A stretch of 64,000 nt of DNA, taken from contig NZ_PYAL01000006.1 of NCBI RefSeq assembly GCF_004121055.1, positions 1 through 64,000 of the forward strand, given 5' to 3'. The notes under the pieces are model-generated. The model was given only the letters and a program-made list of their open reading frames with translations, was not told the DNA's origin and did not search any database. Position numbers and translations under genes: made by a program. Origin of the DNA: Achromobacter aloeverae (lineage in GTDB: Bacteria; Pseudomonadota; Gammaproteobacteria; Burkholderiales; Burkholderiaceae_B). This document shows, in pieces, positions 43,520 to 52,050 of the stretch; the first letter of the stretch is position 1, and the number at the start of each line of letters is the position of its first letter.

Positions 43520-45592
43520 GTGATCACCATAGGCAGCGACATAGGGGGAACGTTCACCGACTTCGTCGAGGTGAACGAGGCGGATGGCAATGTGCGGGTC
43601 TACAAGACGCTGACCACGCCCGACGATCCGTCGCGGGCCATCGACCAAGGGGTCCAGGCATTGACGGCCGGGCGCGACGGCGCGGCGCGGACGGTGGACG
43701 TGATGGTGCACGGCACGACGCTGGTGATCAACGCGGTGATCGAGCGCAAGGGCGCCCGCACCGGCCTGATCACCACCCGCGGCTTTCGCGACGTGCTGGA
43801 AATAGGCCGCGAGAAGCGCTTCGACGCCTACGACCTGCAGATCGAATTTCCCGTGCCGCTGGTGCCCCGCTATATGCGCATGGAGGTGGACGAGCGCCTG
43901 CATGCATCGGGCGCCGTCGTGACGCCGCTGGACGAGGACAGCGTGCGCCGGGCCATCCAGGCGCTGAAGGACGAGGGGTGCGAGTCGCTGGCGGTGTGCC
44001 TGCTGCATGCCTACCGCAACCCCGCCCACGAGCGGCGCATCGCCGACATTGCGCGGCAGATGATGCCTGGGTGCCCCATCAGCCTGTCCAGCGACGTGCT
44101 GCCCGAGATGAAGGAGTACGAGCGCACCACCACCACGGCGGTCAATGCCTACGCCAAGCCGGTGGCGTCGCGCTACCTGTCGCGTTTGCAGGACCGCCTG
44201 CGCGACCAGGGCTTCGAAGGTGAAATGCTGATGATGATGTCCAGCGGCGGCATCAATTCGGTCGACTTCGCCCGCGAGTTCCCGGTGCAGATCATCGAGT
44301 CCGGCCCCGCCGCCGGCACGCTGGGCGCCGCGCACTTTGCCCGCCTGGCCAACCTGGACAAGGTACTGGCCTTCGACATGGGCGGCACCACCGCCAAGCT
44401 GGCCCTGGTCGAGCAAGGCCAGGCGACCCTGACCAACGATTTCGAGGTCGCGCACGTGCACCGCTTCAAGCCCGGCAGCGGAATCCCCGTGCGGATTTCG
44501 GTGGTGGACCTGATCGAGATCGGCGCGGGCGGCGGCAGCATCGCGCGGCGCACCCCGGTGGGAACGCTGCAGGTCGGTCCGCAAAGCGCGTCGGCGGTGC
44601 CGGGCCCTGCGTGCTACGGCCAGGGGGGCACCGACCCGACGGTGTCCGATGCCGACCTGGTGCTCGGCTACCTGGACCCCCAGCACTTCCTGGGCGGCCG
44701 CATGGCCCTGGACAAGCCGGCCGCCGAACGGGCCATCCATACGACGCTGGCGCAACCGCTGGGCATCTCGGTCGAGGACGCCGCCTTCGGCGTGCATGCC
44801 ATCGTCAACGAGAATATGGCGTCCGCGGCGAAGGCCTACGTCAGCGAGAAAGGCGAGAACCCCAAGTCTTGCGCGTTGGTCGCCTTCGGCGGCGCCGGAC
44901 CGGTGCACGCTTGCGACCTGGCCGCCCGTCTTGGCGTGCGGACGGTGCTGATTCCGCCGCGCGCCGGCGTGGCGGCGGCCTTCGGCATGATCGTGGCGCC
45001 CGTCATGTATGCCGCCGTCCGGTCGCGGCGCACGTTGTTCAAGGACCTGTCCGTCGAGAAGCTGGAGGCGGTCTTCGCCGAGATGTTCGAGGAGTGCCGG
45101 CTGCGCCTGCCGGGCACGGTCGATCCCGCCCAGGTGGCCTATGAGTACAGCGTGGACATGCGCTACCTGGGCCAGGGCTACGACGTCACGGCCCCTTACG
45201 CCAGGACGGGCCACCATGCGGCGCAGCTCGCCGCGATGCGGGCCTCCTTCGAAAACACCTACCGGCGCCTGTACGGGCGGATATTCACGGACCTGCCGCT
45301 GGAGATCATGAACTTCCGCGTGACGGCCAGCGCCGCCCGGCATGTCGCGTCGGCCGGATCGGAAGCGGCCGGGGCCCAGGGCGACGGCAAGATCGGCACG
45401 CGCAGGGCGTTCTGCACGCGCACGCGCCAATGGATGGAGTTCGCGGTGCACCGGCGTGCCGGGATCGCGCCGGACCTGCCTTTCCCCGGGCCCGCCATCG
45501 TCGAGGAAAACGAGTCCACCACGGTCGTGCCCAGCGGTGCGCGTATCCGGGTCGACGCGCACGGCAGCCTGATCGTCGAACTCTCACATTAA
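43520..45592 (+). CDS. hyuA: Hydantoinase/oxoprolinase-family subunit A
   Basis: An ATP-dependent hydrolase subunit of 690 residues with the acetate-kinase-like fold of HyuA/5-oxoprolinase. Motifs: ITIGSDIGGTFTDFVEV at the N-terminus, VMVHGTTLVINAVIERKGA, FDMGGTTAKLALVEQG and FGGAGPVHACDLAARLGV. GTG 43520 follows GGAGAG and gives the standard start; the earlier in-frame TTG or ATG codons add a non-conserved leader. It forms an operon with hyuB, 13 bp downstream. Known substrates include N-methylhydantoin, 5-oxoproline and acetophenone (carboxylase paralogues), so the precise reaction is open. Confidence 0.86.
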   Translation: MITIGSDIGGTFTDFVEVNEADGNVRVYKTLTTPDDPSRAIDQGVQALTAGRDGAARTVDVMVHGTTLVINAVIERKGARTGLITTRGFRDVLEIGREKRFDAYDLQIEFPVPLVPRYMRMEVDERLHASGAVVTPLDEDSVRRAIQALKDEGCESLAVCLLHAYRNPAHERRIADIARQMMPGCPISLSSDVLPEMKEYERTTTTAVNAYAKPVASRYLSRLQDRLRDQGFEGEMLMMMSSGGINSVDFAREFPVQIIESGPAAGTLGAAHFARLANLDKVLAFDMGGTTAKLALVEQGQATLTNDFEVAHVHRFKPGSGIPVRISVVDLIEIGAGGGSIARRTPVGTLQVGPQSASAVPGPACYGQGGTDPTVSDADLVLGYLDPQHFLGGRMALDKPAAERAIHTTLAQPLGISVEDAAFGVHAIVNENMASAAKAYVSEKGENPKSCALVAFGGAGPVHACDLAARLGVRTVLIPPRAGVAAAFGMIVAPVMYAAVRSRRTLFKDLSVEKLEAVFAEMFEECRLRLPGTVDPAQVAYEYSVDMRYLGQGYDVTAPYARTGHHAAQLAAMRASFENTYRRLYGRIFTDLPLEIMNFRVTASAARHVASAGSEAAGAQGDGKIGTRRAFCTRTRQWMEFAVHRRAGIAPDLPFPGPAIVEENESTTVVPSGARIRVDAHGSLIVELSH

Positions 45593-45605
45593 GAAGGAAC
45601 GGACC

Positions 45606-47270
45606 ATGACCTCGCAACACCAGATCGACCCCGTCACGCTGGAAATGCTCTGGCGCCGGTTGATATCCATCGTCGGCGAGCTGGGCTCCACCCTGCGCCG
45701 CACGTCCTTTTCCACCGTGGTCAGGGACATCGGCGACTTCGGTTGCGCCGTCTTCGACGCGGAGGCGCGCCTGCTGGCGCAGACGCCGGCCAGCACGCCG
45801 GGACTGTGCGGGCCGCTGGGCACGATGCTGCGGCATATCCTCGCGCGCTACCCCAAGGGCAGCTTCCAGGAAAACGACGTCTTCATCGGCAACGACCCCT
45901 GGGCCGGCAGCGGCCACCACAACGACATCACCATCATGGTGCCCGTGTTCTTCAAGGGGCGGCACATTGCCTACGTGGTGACCTGCTGCCATCATGTCGA
46001 TATCGGTGGCCGCCGCGCGACGACGGAAAGCCGCGACAACTACGAGGAAGGCCTGCGCATTCCCATGTTGAAGTACTACCGCGCGGGAGTCCTGAACGAG
46101 GATGTGCAGGCCTTCATCGCGTCCAACGTGCGGTCGCATGAAACGGTGCTGGGGGATTTGCAGGCCCAGGTTTCCGCCTGCCACGTCGGCGGCGAGCGCC
46201 TGGGCGACATCTGCGACGAAATGGCATGGGCCGACCTGCAGGGACTGTCCGACGAGATCGTCGCACGCAGCGAGGTAGTGACGCGCGAGGAAATCAACCG
46301 GCTCAAGCCCGGCGTCTATCGGCACGAGGCGAAGCTCGATATCGTGGGCGGCGACACGGTGACGATAAAGACGGCAGTCACGATAGGCGACGGCCGTATC
46401 GTCGTGGACTTCTCCGGGTCGTCGCCGCAGGTCAAGCCCGCCATCAACTGCACGCTGGCCTACACGTCCGCGTATACGTACTTCGGCGTGCTGTGCATGT
46501 TGAACCTGCCGGTGTCCATCAACGAGGGCACCTTGCGCCCCATCACCATCGTGGCGGAAGAGGGCAGCGTGCTCAATTGCACGTTTCCCGCGCCGGTGTT
46601 CGGCCGCACCGCGATAGGCACCTTCCTGCCCGACCTGGTGTACCTGGCCGTCGCGCCGGGCGCCTCGGATCGTATCTGCGCCAGCGCGGGCGCCACGCCG
46701 ATGTGGGGCCAGTACATGTTCGGCAAGCGCCGCGATGGCGAGGACTTCGCGCCTTTCAATGTGTCCAGCGGCGGCCTGGGCGCGCGCGCGAACAAGGACG
46801 GCGTGTCCTGCCTGGCCTTCCCCTATAACGTCGGCAACACGCCCGCGGAAGTGATAGAGAGTGAAGTGCCCATGCTGGTCGAGGAGCGCTCGCTGTGGGT
46901 GGATTCCGCCGGTCCCGGCAAGTTCCGCGGGGGTTTTGGGCAGAAGTACGTGCTGCGCCTGCTCGATGGCGACCTGGGGCCGGTGGGCGACGTGCTGGCG
47001 AGCTTTCGCGGCGGGCGTTTCATCTATCCGCCCGAGGGCGTGCTGGGCGGCGGCAGCGCGCCGCGCGCCTTGCTTTCCATAAGGGGCGTCAGCGAGGATG
47101 CCGGCAGGCAGGTGACGTTGCGGGCTGGCGACCGCGTTGCCAGCCATATTCCGGGCGGCGGGGGCTATGGCGATCCACGGGAACGCAGTCCCGAGCGCAT
47201 CGCGGAGGATTTGAAGAACGGGCTGATCACGCCCGAGCATGCACGAGAGCGCTACGGGTACGCGGCATGA
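45606..47270 (+). CDS. hyuB: Hydantoinase/oxoprolinase-family subunit B
   Basis: The partner subunit, 554 residues. Motifs: RRLISIVGELGSTLRRTSFS, NDPWAGSGHHNDITIMVPVF, GRIVVDFSGSSPQVKPAINC and the C-terminal HIPGGGGYGDPRERSPERIA. AAGGAAC precedes the ATG. With subunit A it should hydrolyse a cyclic amide using ATP in the cytoplasm. A Bug receptor follows at 47367, presumably delivering the substrate or a derivative, and the divergent LysR is the likely regulator. Confidence 0.86.
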   Translation: MTSQHQIDPVTLEMLWRRLISIVGELGSTLRRTSFSTVVRDIGDFGCAVFDAEARLLAQTPASTPGLCGPLGTMLRHILARYPKGSFQENDVFIGNDPWAGSGHHNDITIMVPVFFKGRHIAYVVTCCHHVDIGGRRATTESRDNYEEGLRIPMLKYYRAGVLNEDVQAFIASNVRSHETVLGDLQAQVSACHVGGERLGDICDEMAWADLQGLSDEIVARSEVVTREEINRLKPGVYRHEAKLDIVGGDTVTIKTAVTIGDGRIVVDFSGSSPQVKPAINCTLAYTSAYTYFGVLCMLNLPVSINEGTLRPITIVAEEGSVLNCTFPAPVFGRTAIGTFLPDLVYLAVAPGASDRICASAGATPMWGQYMFGKRRDGEDFAPFNVSSGGLGARANKDGVSCLAFPYNVGNTPAEVIESEVPMLVEERSLWVDSAGPGKFRGGFGQKYVLRLLDGDLGPVGDVLASFRGGRFIYPPEGVLGGGSAPRALLSIRGVSEDAGRQVTLRAGDRVASHIPGGGGYGDPRERSPERIAEDLKNGLITPEHARERYGYAA

Positions 47271-47366
47271 TCCCACGCGCTTGAACGGAGTCCGGGCCCG
47301 GCAAGGGGCCCGCTTGTGCTTGCGCGTCACGCGCGGGCAAGGCTAAACAGCAAGGGGAATAGTCAA

Positions 47367-48359
47367 ATGAAGAGCCTGCTTGGTAAGTGTGTTTTGTCCG
47401 CGGCCGCCTTGGTGGTGACAGCCGCGGCGGCGATGGCGCCGGCGTCCGCGCGCGCGGCTTATCCGGATCATCCGATCAAACTGGTCGTGCCCTTCACCGC
47501 CGCCGGCACCGTCGACATGGTGGGACGGGCCCTGGCGGAGAAGCTGTCCGCCAAGCTGGGCCAGCCGGTCATCGTCGACAACAAGGCCGGCGCCACGGGG
47601 CAGATCGGGTCGAGCGAGGTCTCCCGCGCCGAGCCGGATGGCTATACCCTGCTGCTGATGTCGGCCACGGTGCACACGGTCTCGCCCAACCTGAAGCAGC
47701 ATTTCCCCTTCGATCCCATCGATGGCTTCACGCCCATCTCCGAGGTGGTGTCGTTTCCCTATGTGATGGTGGTGTCGGCGTCCAGTCCCTACAAGACGGT
47801 CGCGGACCTGGTCCGCGCGGCCAAGGCCAAGCCCAACGCCATCTCCTACGGGTCCTTTGGACCGGGCAGCGGTCCGCACCTGATCAGCGAGTTGTTCGCC
47901 CTGTCGACCGGCACCAAGCTGCTGCACGTGCCCTACAAGGGCGCGGCGCCGGCATTGACCGATGTGATGGGAGGACAGATCACCTTCTTCATCGATTCCC
48001 TGCCGTCGCCGCTGGGGCAGATCAAGGGCGGCAAGCTGCGTCCGCTGGCGGTGACGACCCTGCAGCGCTCGCCGACCGTGCCGGACGTGCCGACCATGTC
48101 GGAGACCATACCCGGATTCGAGGCGATCGCCTGGCTGGGCGTCGCCGCGCCGCCCAAGACGCCGCGCCCCGTCGTGATGAAGCTGTACCAGGCCCTCGCC
48201 GAAATCTCCAAGGACCAGGCTTATGGGGATAAGCTGCGCGCGGTCGGCCTGGAACCGGTCGTCAGCGAGAGCCCGGAGGCGTTCCGTACTTGGCTGCTGG
48301 CGCAGAAGCAGTATTGGGGCGACGTGGTACGCAAGGCCGATATTCCCATGATCGATTGA
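47367..48359 (+). CDS. Bug (TctC) periplasmic solute receptor
   Basis: A secreted receptor of 330 residues with a signal peptide to about residue 30 (ending SARAAYP). The mature start is YPDHPIKLVVPFTAAGTVDM and the loop DNKAGATGQIGSSEVSRAEP. CAAGGGGAA precedes ATG 47367. It belongs to the hyuAB operon, 96 bp after hyuB. Its ligand is probably a hydantoin, oxoproline or derived carbamoyl acid, by context only. Confidence 0.88.
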   Translation: MKSLLGKCVLSAAALVVTAAAAMAPASARAAYPDHPIKLVVPFTAAGTVDMVGRALAEKLSAKLGQPVIVDNKAGATGQIGSSEVSRAEPDGYTLLLMSATVHTVSPNLKQHFPFDPIDGFTPISEVVSFPYVMVVSASSPYKTVADLVRAAKAKPNAISYGSFGPGSGPHLISELFALSTGTKLLHVPYKGAAPALTDVMGGQITFFIDSLPSPLGQIKGGKLRPLAVTTLQRSPTVPDVPTMSETIPGFEAIAWLGVAAPPKTPRPVVMKLYQALAEISKDQAYGDKLRAVGLEPVVSESPEAFRTWLLAQKQYWGDVVRKADIPMID

Positions 48360-48458
48360 CGCACCGCTCCCGGGTCTCGCGCTTCCTGCGGCGGGGGAGT
48401 ACCACGGCCATCTCGATCGCGGTAAGCTTCCTTGCTCATCCATGATCAAGGAACCGGA

Positions 48459-49505
48459 GTGCCCTCCATACCGACCATCCAGGCGGTTGACGCCAAGCTG
48501 ACACGCGCCGCCATTTTCCTCGTGGTGACCCTGGACGCCGGCGCCCAGGCCGAAACCGCCGTGCGCGAACTGTGCGCCGACCTGTCCTCGCTGGTCCGGG
48601 GCGTCGGTTTCCGCTCGCTCGATGGCGGCCTGTCCTGTGTGACCGGAATCGGCGCCGCGGCCTGGGACCGCCTCTTCGGCGAGCCCACTCCGAAGGAGCT
48701 GCATCCCTTCCGCGAGATCCACGGCGTCCATCACGCGCCCTCCACCCCTGGCGACCTGCTGTTCCACATCCGCGCCGCGCGCATGGACCTGTGTTTCGAG
48801 CTGGCCACCCATATCATGGCGCGCCTGGGCGACGCCGTGGTCACGGCCGACTCCGTCCATGGCTTCAAGTATTTCGACGACCGCGACCTGCTGGGCTTCG
48901 TCGACGGCACGGAAAACCCCGTGGCCCAGGCCGCGCTCGATGCGACGCTGATCGGCGACGAGGATGCCGCCTTCGCCGGTGGCAGCTACGTCATCGTCCA
49001 GAAATACCTGCACGATCTCGGCAAGTGGGATGCCATTCCGGTCGAGCAACAGGAAAAGATCGTCGGCCGCAAGAAATTGTCGGACATCGAACTGACCGAC
49101 GCGGAAAAGCCCAGTTTCGCGCATAACGTACTCACCAACATCGAAGAGAACGGCGAGCAGTTGCAGATCCTGCGCGACAACATGCCGTTCGGCGACGTTG
49201 GCAAGGGCGAGTTCGGCACGTACTTCATCGGTTATGCCAAGTCGCCCACCCGCATCGAGCGGATGCTGGAAAACATGTTCGTCGGCGATCCTCCCGGCAA
49301 CTATGACCGCCTGCTCGACGTCAGCCGCGCCGTCACCGGTACGCTGTTCTTCGTGCCGACCACGTCCTTTCTCGATGCGGTGACGCCCGAAGCCGCCGCC
49401 GCGCCCCTTGCTGCCCCCGATGATGCCGCCACCCTGCCGTCCGCGCCCGACGGCTCGCTGGGTAGCGGCTCACTTCGTATCGGCTCCCTGAAATCGTCCC
49501 ATTGA
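48459..49505 (+). CDS. Dyp-type haem peroxidase, encapsulin cargo
   Basis: A 348-residue dye-decolorising peroxidase (DypB-like). The distal Asp149 is in LGFVDGTENPVAQA and the proximal haem ligand His222 in KPSFAHNVLTNI; their spacing matches Rhodococcus DypB. The last 35 residues are an Ala/Pro linker followed by GSLGSGSLRIGSLKSSH, the encapsulin-targeting peptide (core GSLxIGSLK). GTG 48459 follows AAGGAA; a TTG at 48432 is a poorer start. The shell gene follows 14 bp downstream. The enzyme should work inside the protein compartment in peroxide or redox stress. Confidence 0.9.
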   Translation: MPSIPTIQAVDAKLTRAAIFLVVTLDAGAQAETAVRELCADLSSLVRGVGFRSLDGGLSCVTGIGAAAWDRLFGEPTPKELHPFREIHGVHHAPSTPGDLLFHIRAARMDLCFELATHIMARLGDAVVTADSVHGFKYFDDRDLLGFVDGTENPVAQAALDATLIGDEDAAFAGGSYVIVQKYLHDLGKWDAIPVEQQEKIVGRKKLSDIELTDAEKPSFAHNVLTNIEENGEQLQILRDNMPFGDVGKGEFGTYFIGYAKSPTRIERMLENMFVGDPPGNYDRLLDVSRAVTGTLFFVPTTSFLDAVTPEAAAAPLAAPDDAATLPSAPDGSLGSGSLRIGSLKSSH

Positions 49506-49519
49506 AGGAAACCCGCTCC

Positions 49520-50338
49520 ATGAACAATCTGCATCGCGAACTCGCCCCCATCTCCCATGCCGCATGGGAACAGATCGAGGAAGAGGCCGGCCGGACGCTC
49601 AAGCGCTATCTGGCGGCGCGCCGAGTGGTGGATGTGCCCGAACCCCAGGGGCTGGCCTATTCGGCGGTCGGCACCGGCCACGTCGAGAAAATCGACGGTC
49701 CCGGCGATGGCGTCCAGGCCGTGCGGCGCGAGGTCAAGCCACTGGTGGAGTTGCGGGTGCCGTTCAAGCTCTCGCGGCAGGCCATCGATGACGTGGAGCG
49801 CGGCTCCGACGACTCCGATTGGGAGCCGTTGAAAGAGGCCGCGCGCAAGCTCGCTTACGCGGAAGATCGCGCGGTGTTCGACGGCTATGCCGCCGCCGGC
49901 ATCGTCGGCGTCCGCCCGGGGGCGAGCAACCCGGCCTTGAAGCTGCCGTCCGCCGCGATGGGGTATCCGGGCGTGATCGCGCAGGCGTTGAACCAACTGC
50001 GCCTGGCCGGCGTCCAGGGGCCGTACCGGCTGGTGCTGGGCGCCGACGCCTACACCGCCATCAGCGGCGGCAATGAAGAGGGCTATCCGGTCCTGCAGCA
50101 CATCCAGCGCCTGGTCGACGACGAAATCATCTGGGCGCCTGCCATCACGGGCGGCCTGGTGCTCACCGCGCGCGGCGGGGATTTCGAGCTGAAACTGGGC
50201 CAGGATATCTCCATCGGCTACCTCAGCCACTCGGCCACCGCCGTCGAGTTGTACCTGCAGGAGAGCTTCACCTTCCGGCTGCTGACCACCGAGGCGGTTG
50301 TCGCCCTGGCCGCGCCCGCGGAGGCCGCGTCTCGTTGA
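49520..50338 (+). CDS. Encapsulin shell protein (family 1)
   Basis: A 272-residue HK97-fold protein that self-assembles into a nanocompartment. Conserved segments are NNLHRELAPISHAAWEQIEE, RRVVDVPEPQGLAYSAVGTG, ERGSDDSDWEPLKEAARKLA and ISIGYLSHSATAVELYLQES. GAAGGAAA precedes the ATG. It is the second gene of a two-gene operon whose first gene carries the targeting peptide, so cargo and shell are expressed together. This is a textbook Dyp encapsulin locus. Confidence 0.92.
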   Translation: MNNLHRELAPISHAAWEQIEEEAGRTLKRYLAARRVVDVPEPQGLAYSAVGTGHVEKIDGPGDGVQAVRREVKPLVELRVPFKLSRQAIDDVERGSDDSDWEPLKEAARKLAYAEDRAVFDGYAAAGIVGVRPGASNPALKLPSAAMGYPGVIAQALNQLRLAGVQGPYRLVLGADAYTAISGGNEEGYPVLQHIQRLVDDEIIWAPAITGGLVLTARGGDFELKLGQDISIGYLSHSATAVELYLQESFTFRLLTTEAVVALAAPAEAASR

Positions 50339-50430
50339 TCGAAGCCGGGGCCGCGCTGCATCGCGCGGCCCCGGCCATGCGCGCAGCGGGCGTAGTATGT
50401 CGGTTTTCAGGAACCTCCGGTCCAGCTTCG

Positions 50431-51351
50431 ATGCGCCTGTTTCGATCCCTGCCGCCGCTCTTGTCGCTACGCGCTTTCGAAGCCGCCGCCAGGCACTTGA
50501 GTTTCAGCCTTGCGGCGGCGGAACTGTTCGTGACGCAGAGCGCCGTCAGCCACCACATCCAGAAGCTCGAAGCCGACCTGGGCGTGGCCTTGTTCGAGCG
50601 GCGCACCCGCGCGGTCGCGCTGACGCCGGAAGGCGAGGCCTACTACGCGAACGTCCACGCGGCGTTCGAACTCTTGCGAGGCGGCACGGAGGCCATCCGC
50701 GCGCAAGCGATAGGCGCCGCGACGCTGACCGTCGGCGTCCTGGCTTCGTTCGCGACCCGTTGGCTGGCGCCCCGGCTGCCTGCATTCTCCGCCGCCTATC
50801 CGGACATCACCTTGCAATTGCGCCCGGAGATCGCGCTGGCCGACGTGCCGGCCGGCGCCGTCGACGTGGCGATCCGCTATGGCCGCGGCCGCTGGCCGGC
50901 AACGCGCGCGCGGCGCCTGATGGCGGAGCGCCTGTTTCCGGTGTGCGCCCCGTCGCTGCTCGCCGGCGGAAGCCGTCCGCGGCGGCCGCAGGACCTGGCG
51001 CGTTTCCCCATCCTGGCTTCCTATTCGAAGAATGCGTTCGAGTGGGATTGCTGGGCGCGCCATGTCGGCCTGGATCTCGGCGCCATGCAGACGGTGCAAT
51101 TGCACGACTACAACATCGTCGTGGAAGCCGCGTTGGCGGGGCAGGGGATCGCCATGGGGCGGCAGCGGCTGATCGCCGGGCAGCTGGAGACGGGCGCCCT
51201 GGTCCCGGTCTTGCCGGACGCGGTCCTCGACGACGACAGGATAGGCTGGTGGCTGGTCTCGCCCAAGGGCACACCGAAACGGGCCGCGTCGGCGTTTTGC
51301 GACTGGCTGGTGCAGGCCGCGGAAAAGGACGCCCTGGATCCCATGCATTAG
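50431..51351 (+). CDS. LysR-family transcriptional regulator, GcvA-like
   Basis: A 306-residue GcvA-branch regulator. The opening LFRSLPPLLSLRAFEAAARH and LFVTQSAVSHHIQKLEADLG define the helix-turn-helix; the effector domain begins LTVGVLASFATRWLAPRLPA. ATG 50431 is preceded by AGGAACCTCC at a long spacing. It lies codirectionally between the encapsulin gene and the RidA gene; the RidA and aminotransferase genes that follow are reasonable targets. Confidence 0.84.
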   Translation: MRLFRSLPPLLSLRAFEAAARHLSFSLAAAELFVTQSAVSHHIQKLEADLGVALFERRTRAVALTPEGEAYYANVHAAFELLRGGTEAIRAQAIGAATLTVGVLASFATRWLAPRLPAFSAAYPDITLQLRPEIALADVPAGAVDVAIRYGRGRWPATRARRLMAERLFPVCAPSLLAGGSRPRRPQDLARFPILASYSKNAFEWDCWARHVGLDLGAMQTVQLHDYNIVVEAALAGQGIAMGRQRLIAGQLETGALVPVLPDAVLDDDRIGWWLVSPKGTPKRAASAFCDWLVQAAEKDALDPMH

Positions 51352-51442
51352 TTCCATTCATGCGTGGCTCGCAAGGATTGATTGGTCGGCGACCCGCGAA
51401 TTGCCTAGGATGGGACGTCCTGTATTCCGTGAGCCCCATCCC

Positions 51443-51919
51443 ATGACGTCCTCGATCTCGGCCCGCCTTGCCAGCCTTGGCCTGAACCTGGAGCCCGCCG
51501 CGCCGGCGGCCGCCAATTATCTTCCCTATGTCCTGGAGGGCCAGCTGCTGCATATTTCAGGGCAGATTTCGCGCGTGGGCGGCTCGCCCGCGTATCGGGG
51601 CCGCCTGGGCGCGGACCTGTCGGAGGAGGACGGCATCGCCGCGGCGCGGTCCGCCGCGCTGGGCGTGCTGGCGCAGATCGCGGCGGCCACGGGCGACCGC
51701 CTGGAGCGCGTGGCCCGCATCGTGCGCCTGCGCGTGTACGTTGCCAGCGCCCCGGATTTCCAGCGCCAGGGTGTCGTCGCGAATGGCGCGTCGGATCTCA
51801 TGGTCCAGGTATTCGGCGAGGCGGGGCGGCACGCGCGCAGCGCTGTCGGCGTGGCCGCGCTGCCTTCGGGCGTGGCGGTCGAGGTCGAAGCGCTCGTATC
51901 GCTCGTATCCCTCGCCTAG
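51443..51919 (+). CDS. RidA/YjgF-family enamine/imine deaminase
   Basis: A 158-residue protein of the RidA superfamily, which hydrolyses reactive enamines released by PLP enzymes. The stretch YLPYVLEGQLLHISGQISRV is the family core strand and loop, and VARIVRLRVYVASAPDFQRQ the catalytic Arg region. The length and the LASLGLNLEPAAPAAANY opening match the longer RidA subgroup. It is followed by a class V aminotransferase, a PLP enzyme whose by-products it may clear. Confidence 0.8.
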   Translation: MTSSISARLASLGLNLEPAAPAAANYLPYVLEGQLLHISGQISRVGGSPAYRGRLGADLSEEDGIAAARSAALGVLAQIAAATGDRLERVARIVRLRVYVASAPDFQRQGVVANGASDLMVQVFGEAGRHARSAVGVAALPSGVAVEVEALVSLVSLA

Positions 51920-51924
51920 ATGCC

Positions 51925-51972
51925 CGGATACCTGTCCGGAATCCTAATCGGATAACCCCGCGGATAATCGCC
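51925..51972. repeat. Four 12-bp-spaced CGGATA-type units
   Basis: CGGATA, CGGAAT, CGGATA and CGGATA begin at 51925, 51937, 51949 and 51961, exactly 12 bp apart. GTATCC at 51905-51910 also pairs with GGATAC at 51926-51931. The set fills the gap between the RidA stop and the aminotransferase and could be a leader structure or a binding array. Confidence 0.6.
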
Positions 51973-52050
51973 CGCTCCGACGGCCGACCACGGCCGCACC
52001 ACGGCCGCGCACGTGGTCGCACCTGCTCCGGGCCAGCCTTGAACATCGAC

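Noticed and set aside
43481-47330. Long minus-strand frames opposite hyuA and hyuB
   Set aside because: Antisense shadows; hyuAB motifs are intact on the plus strand.
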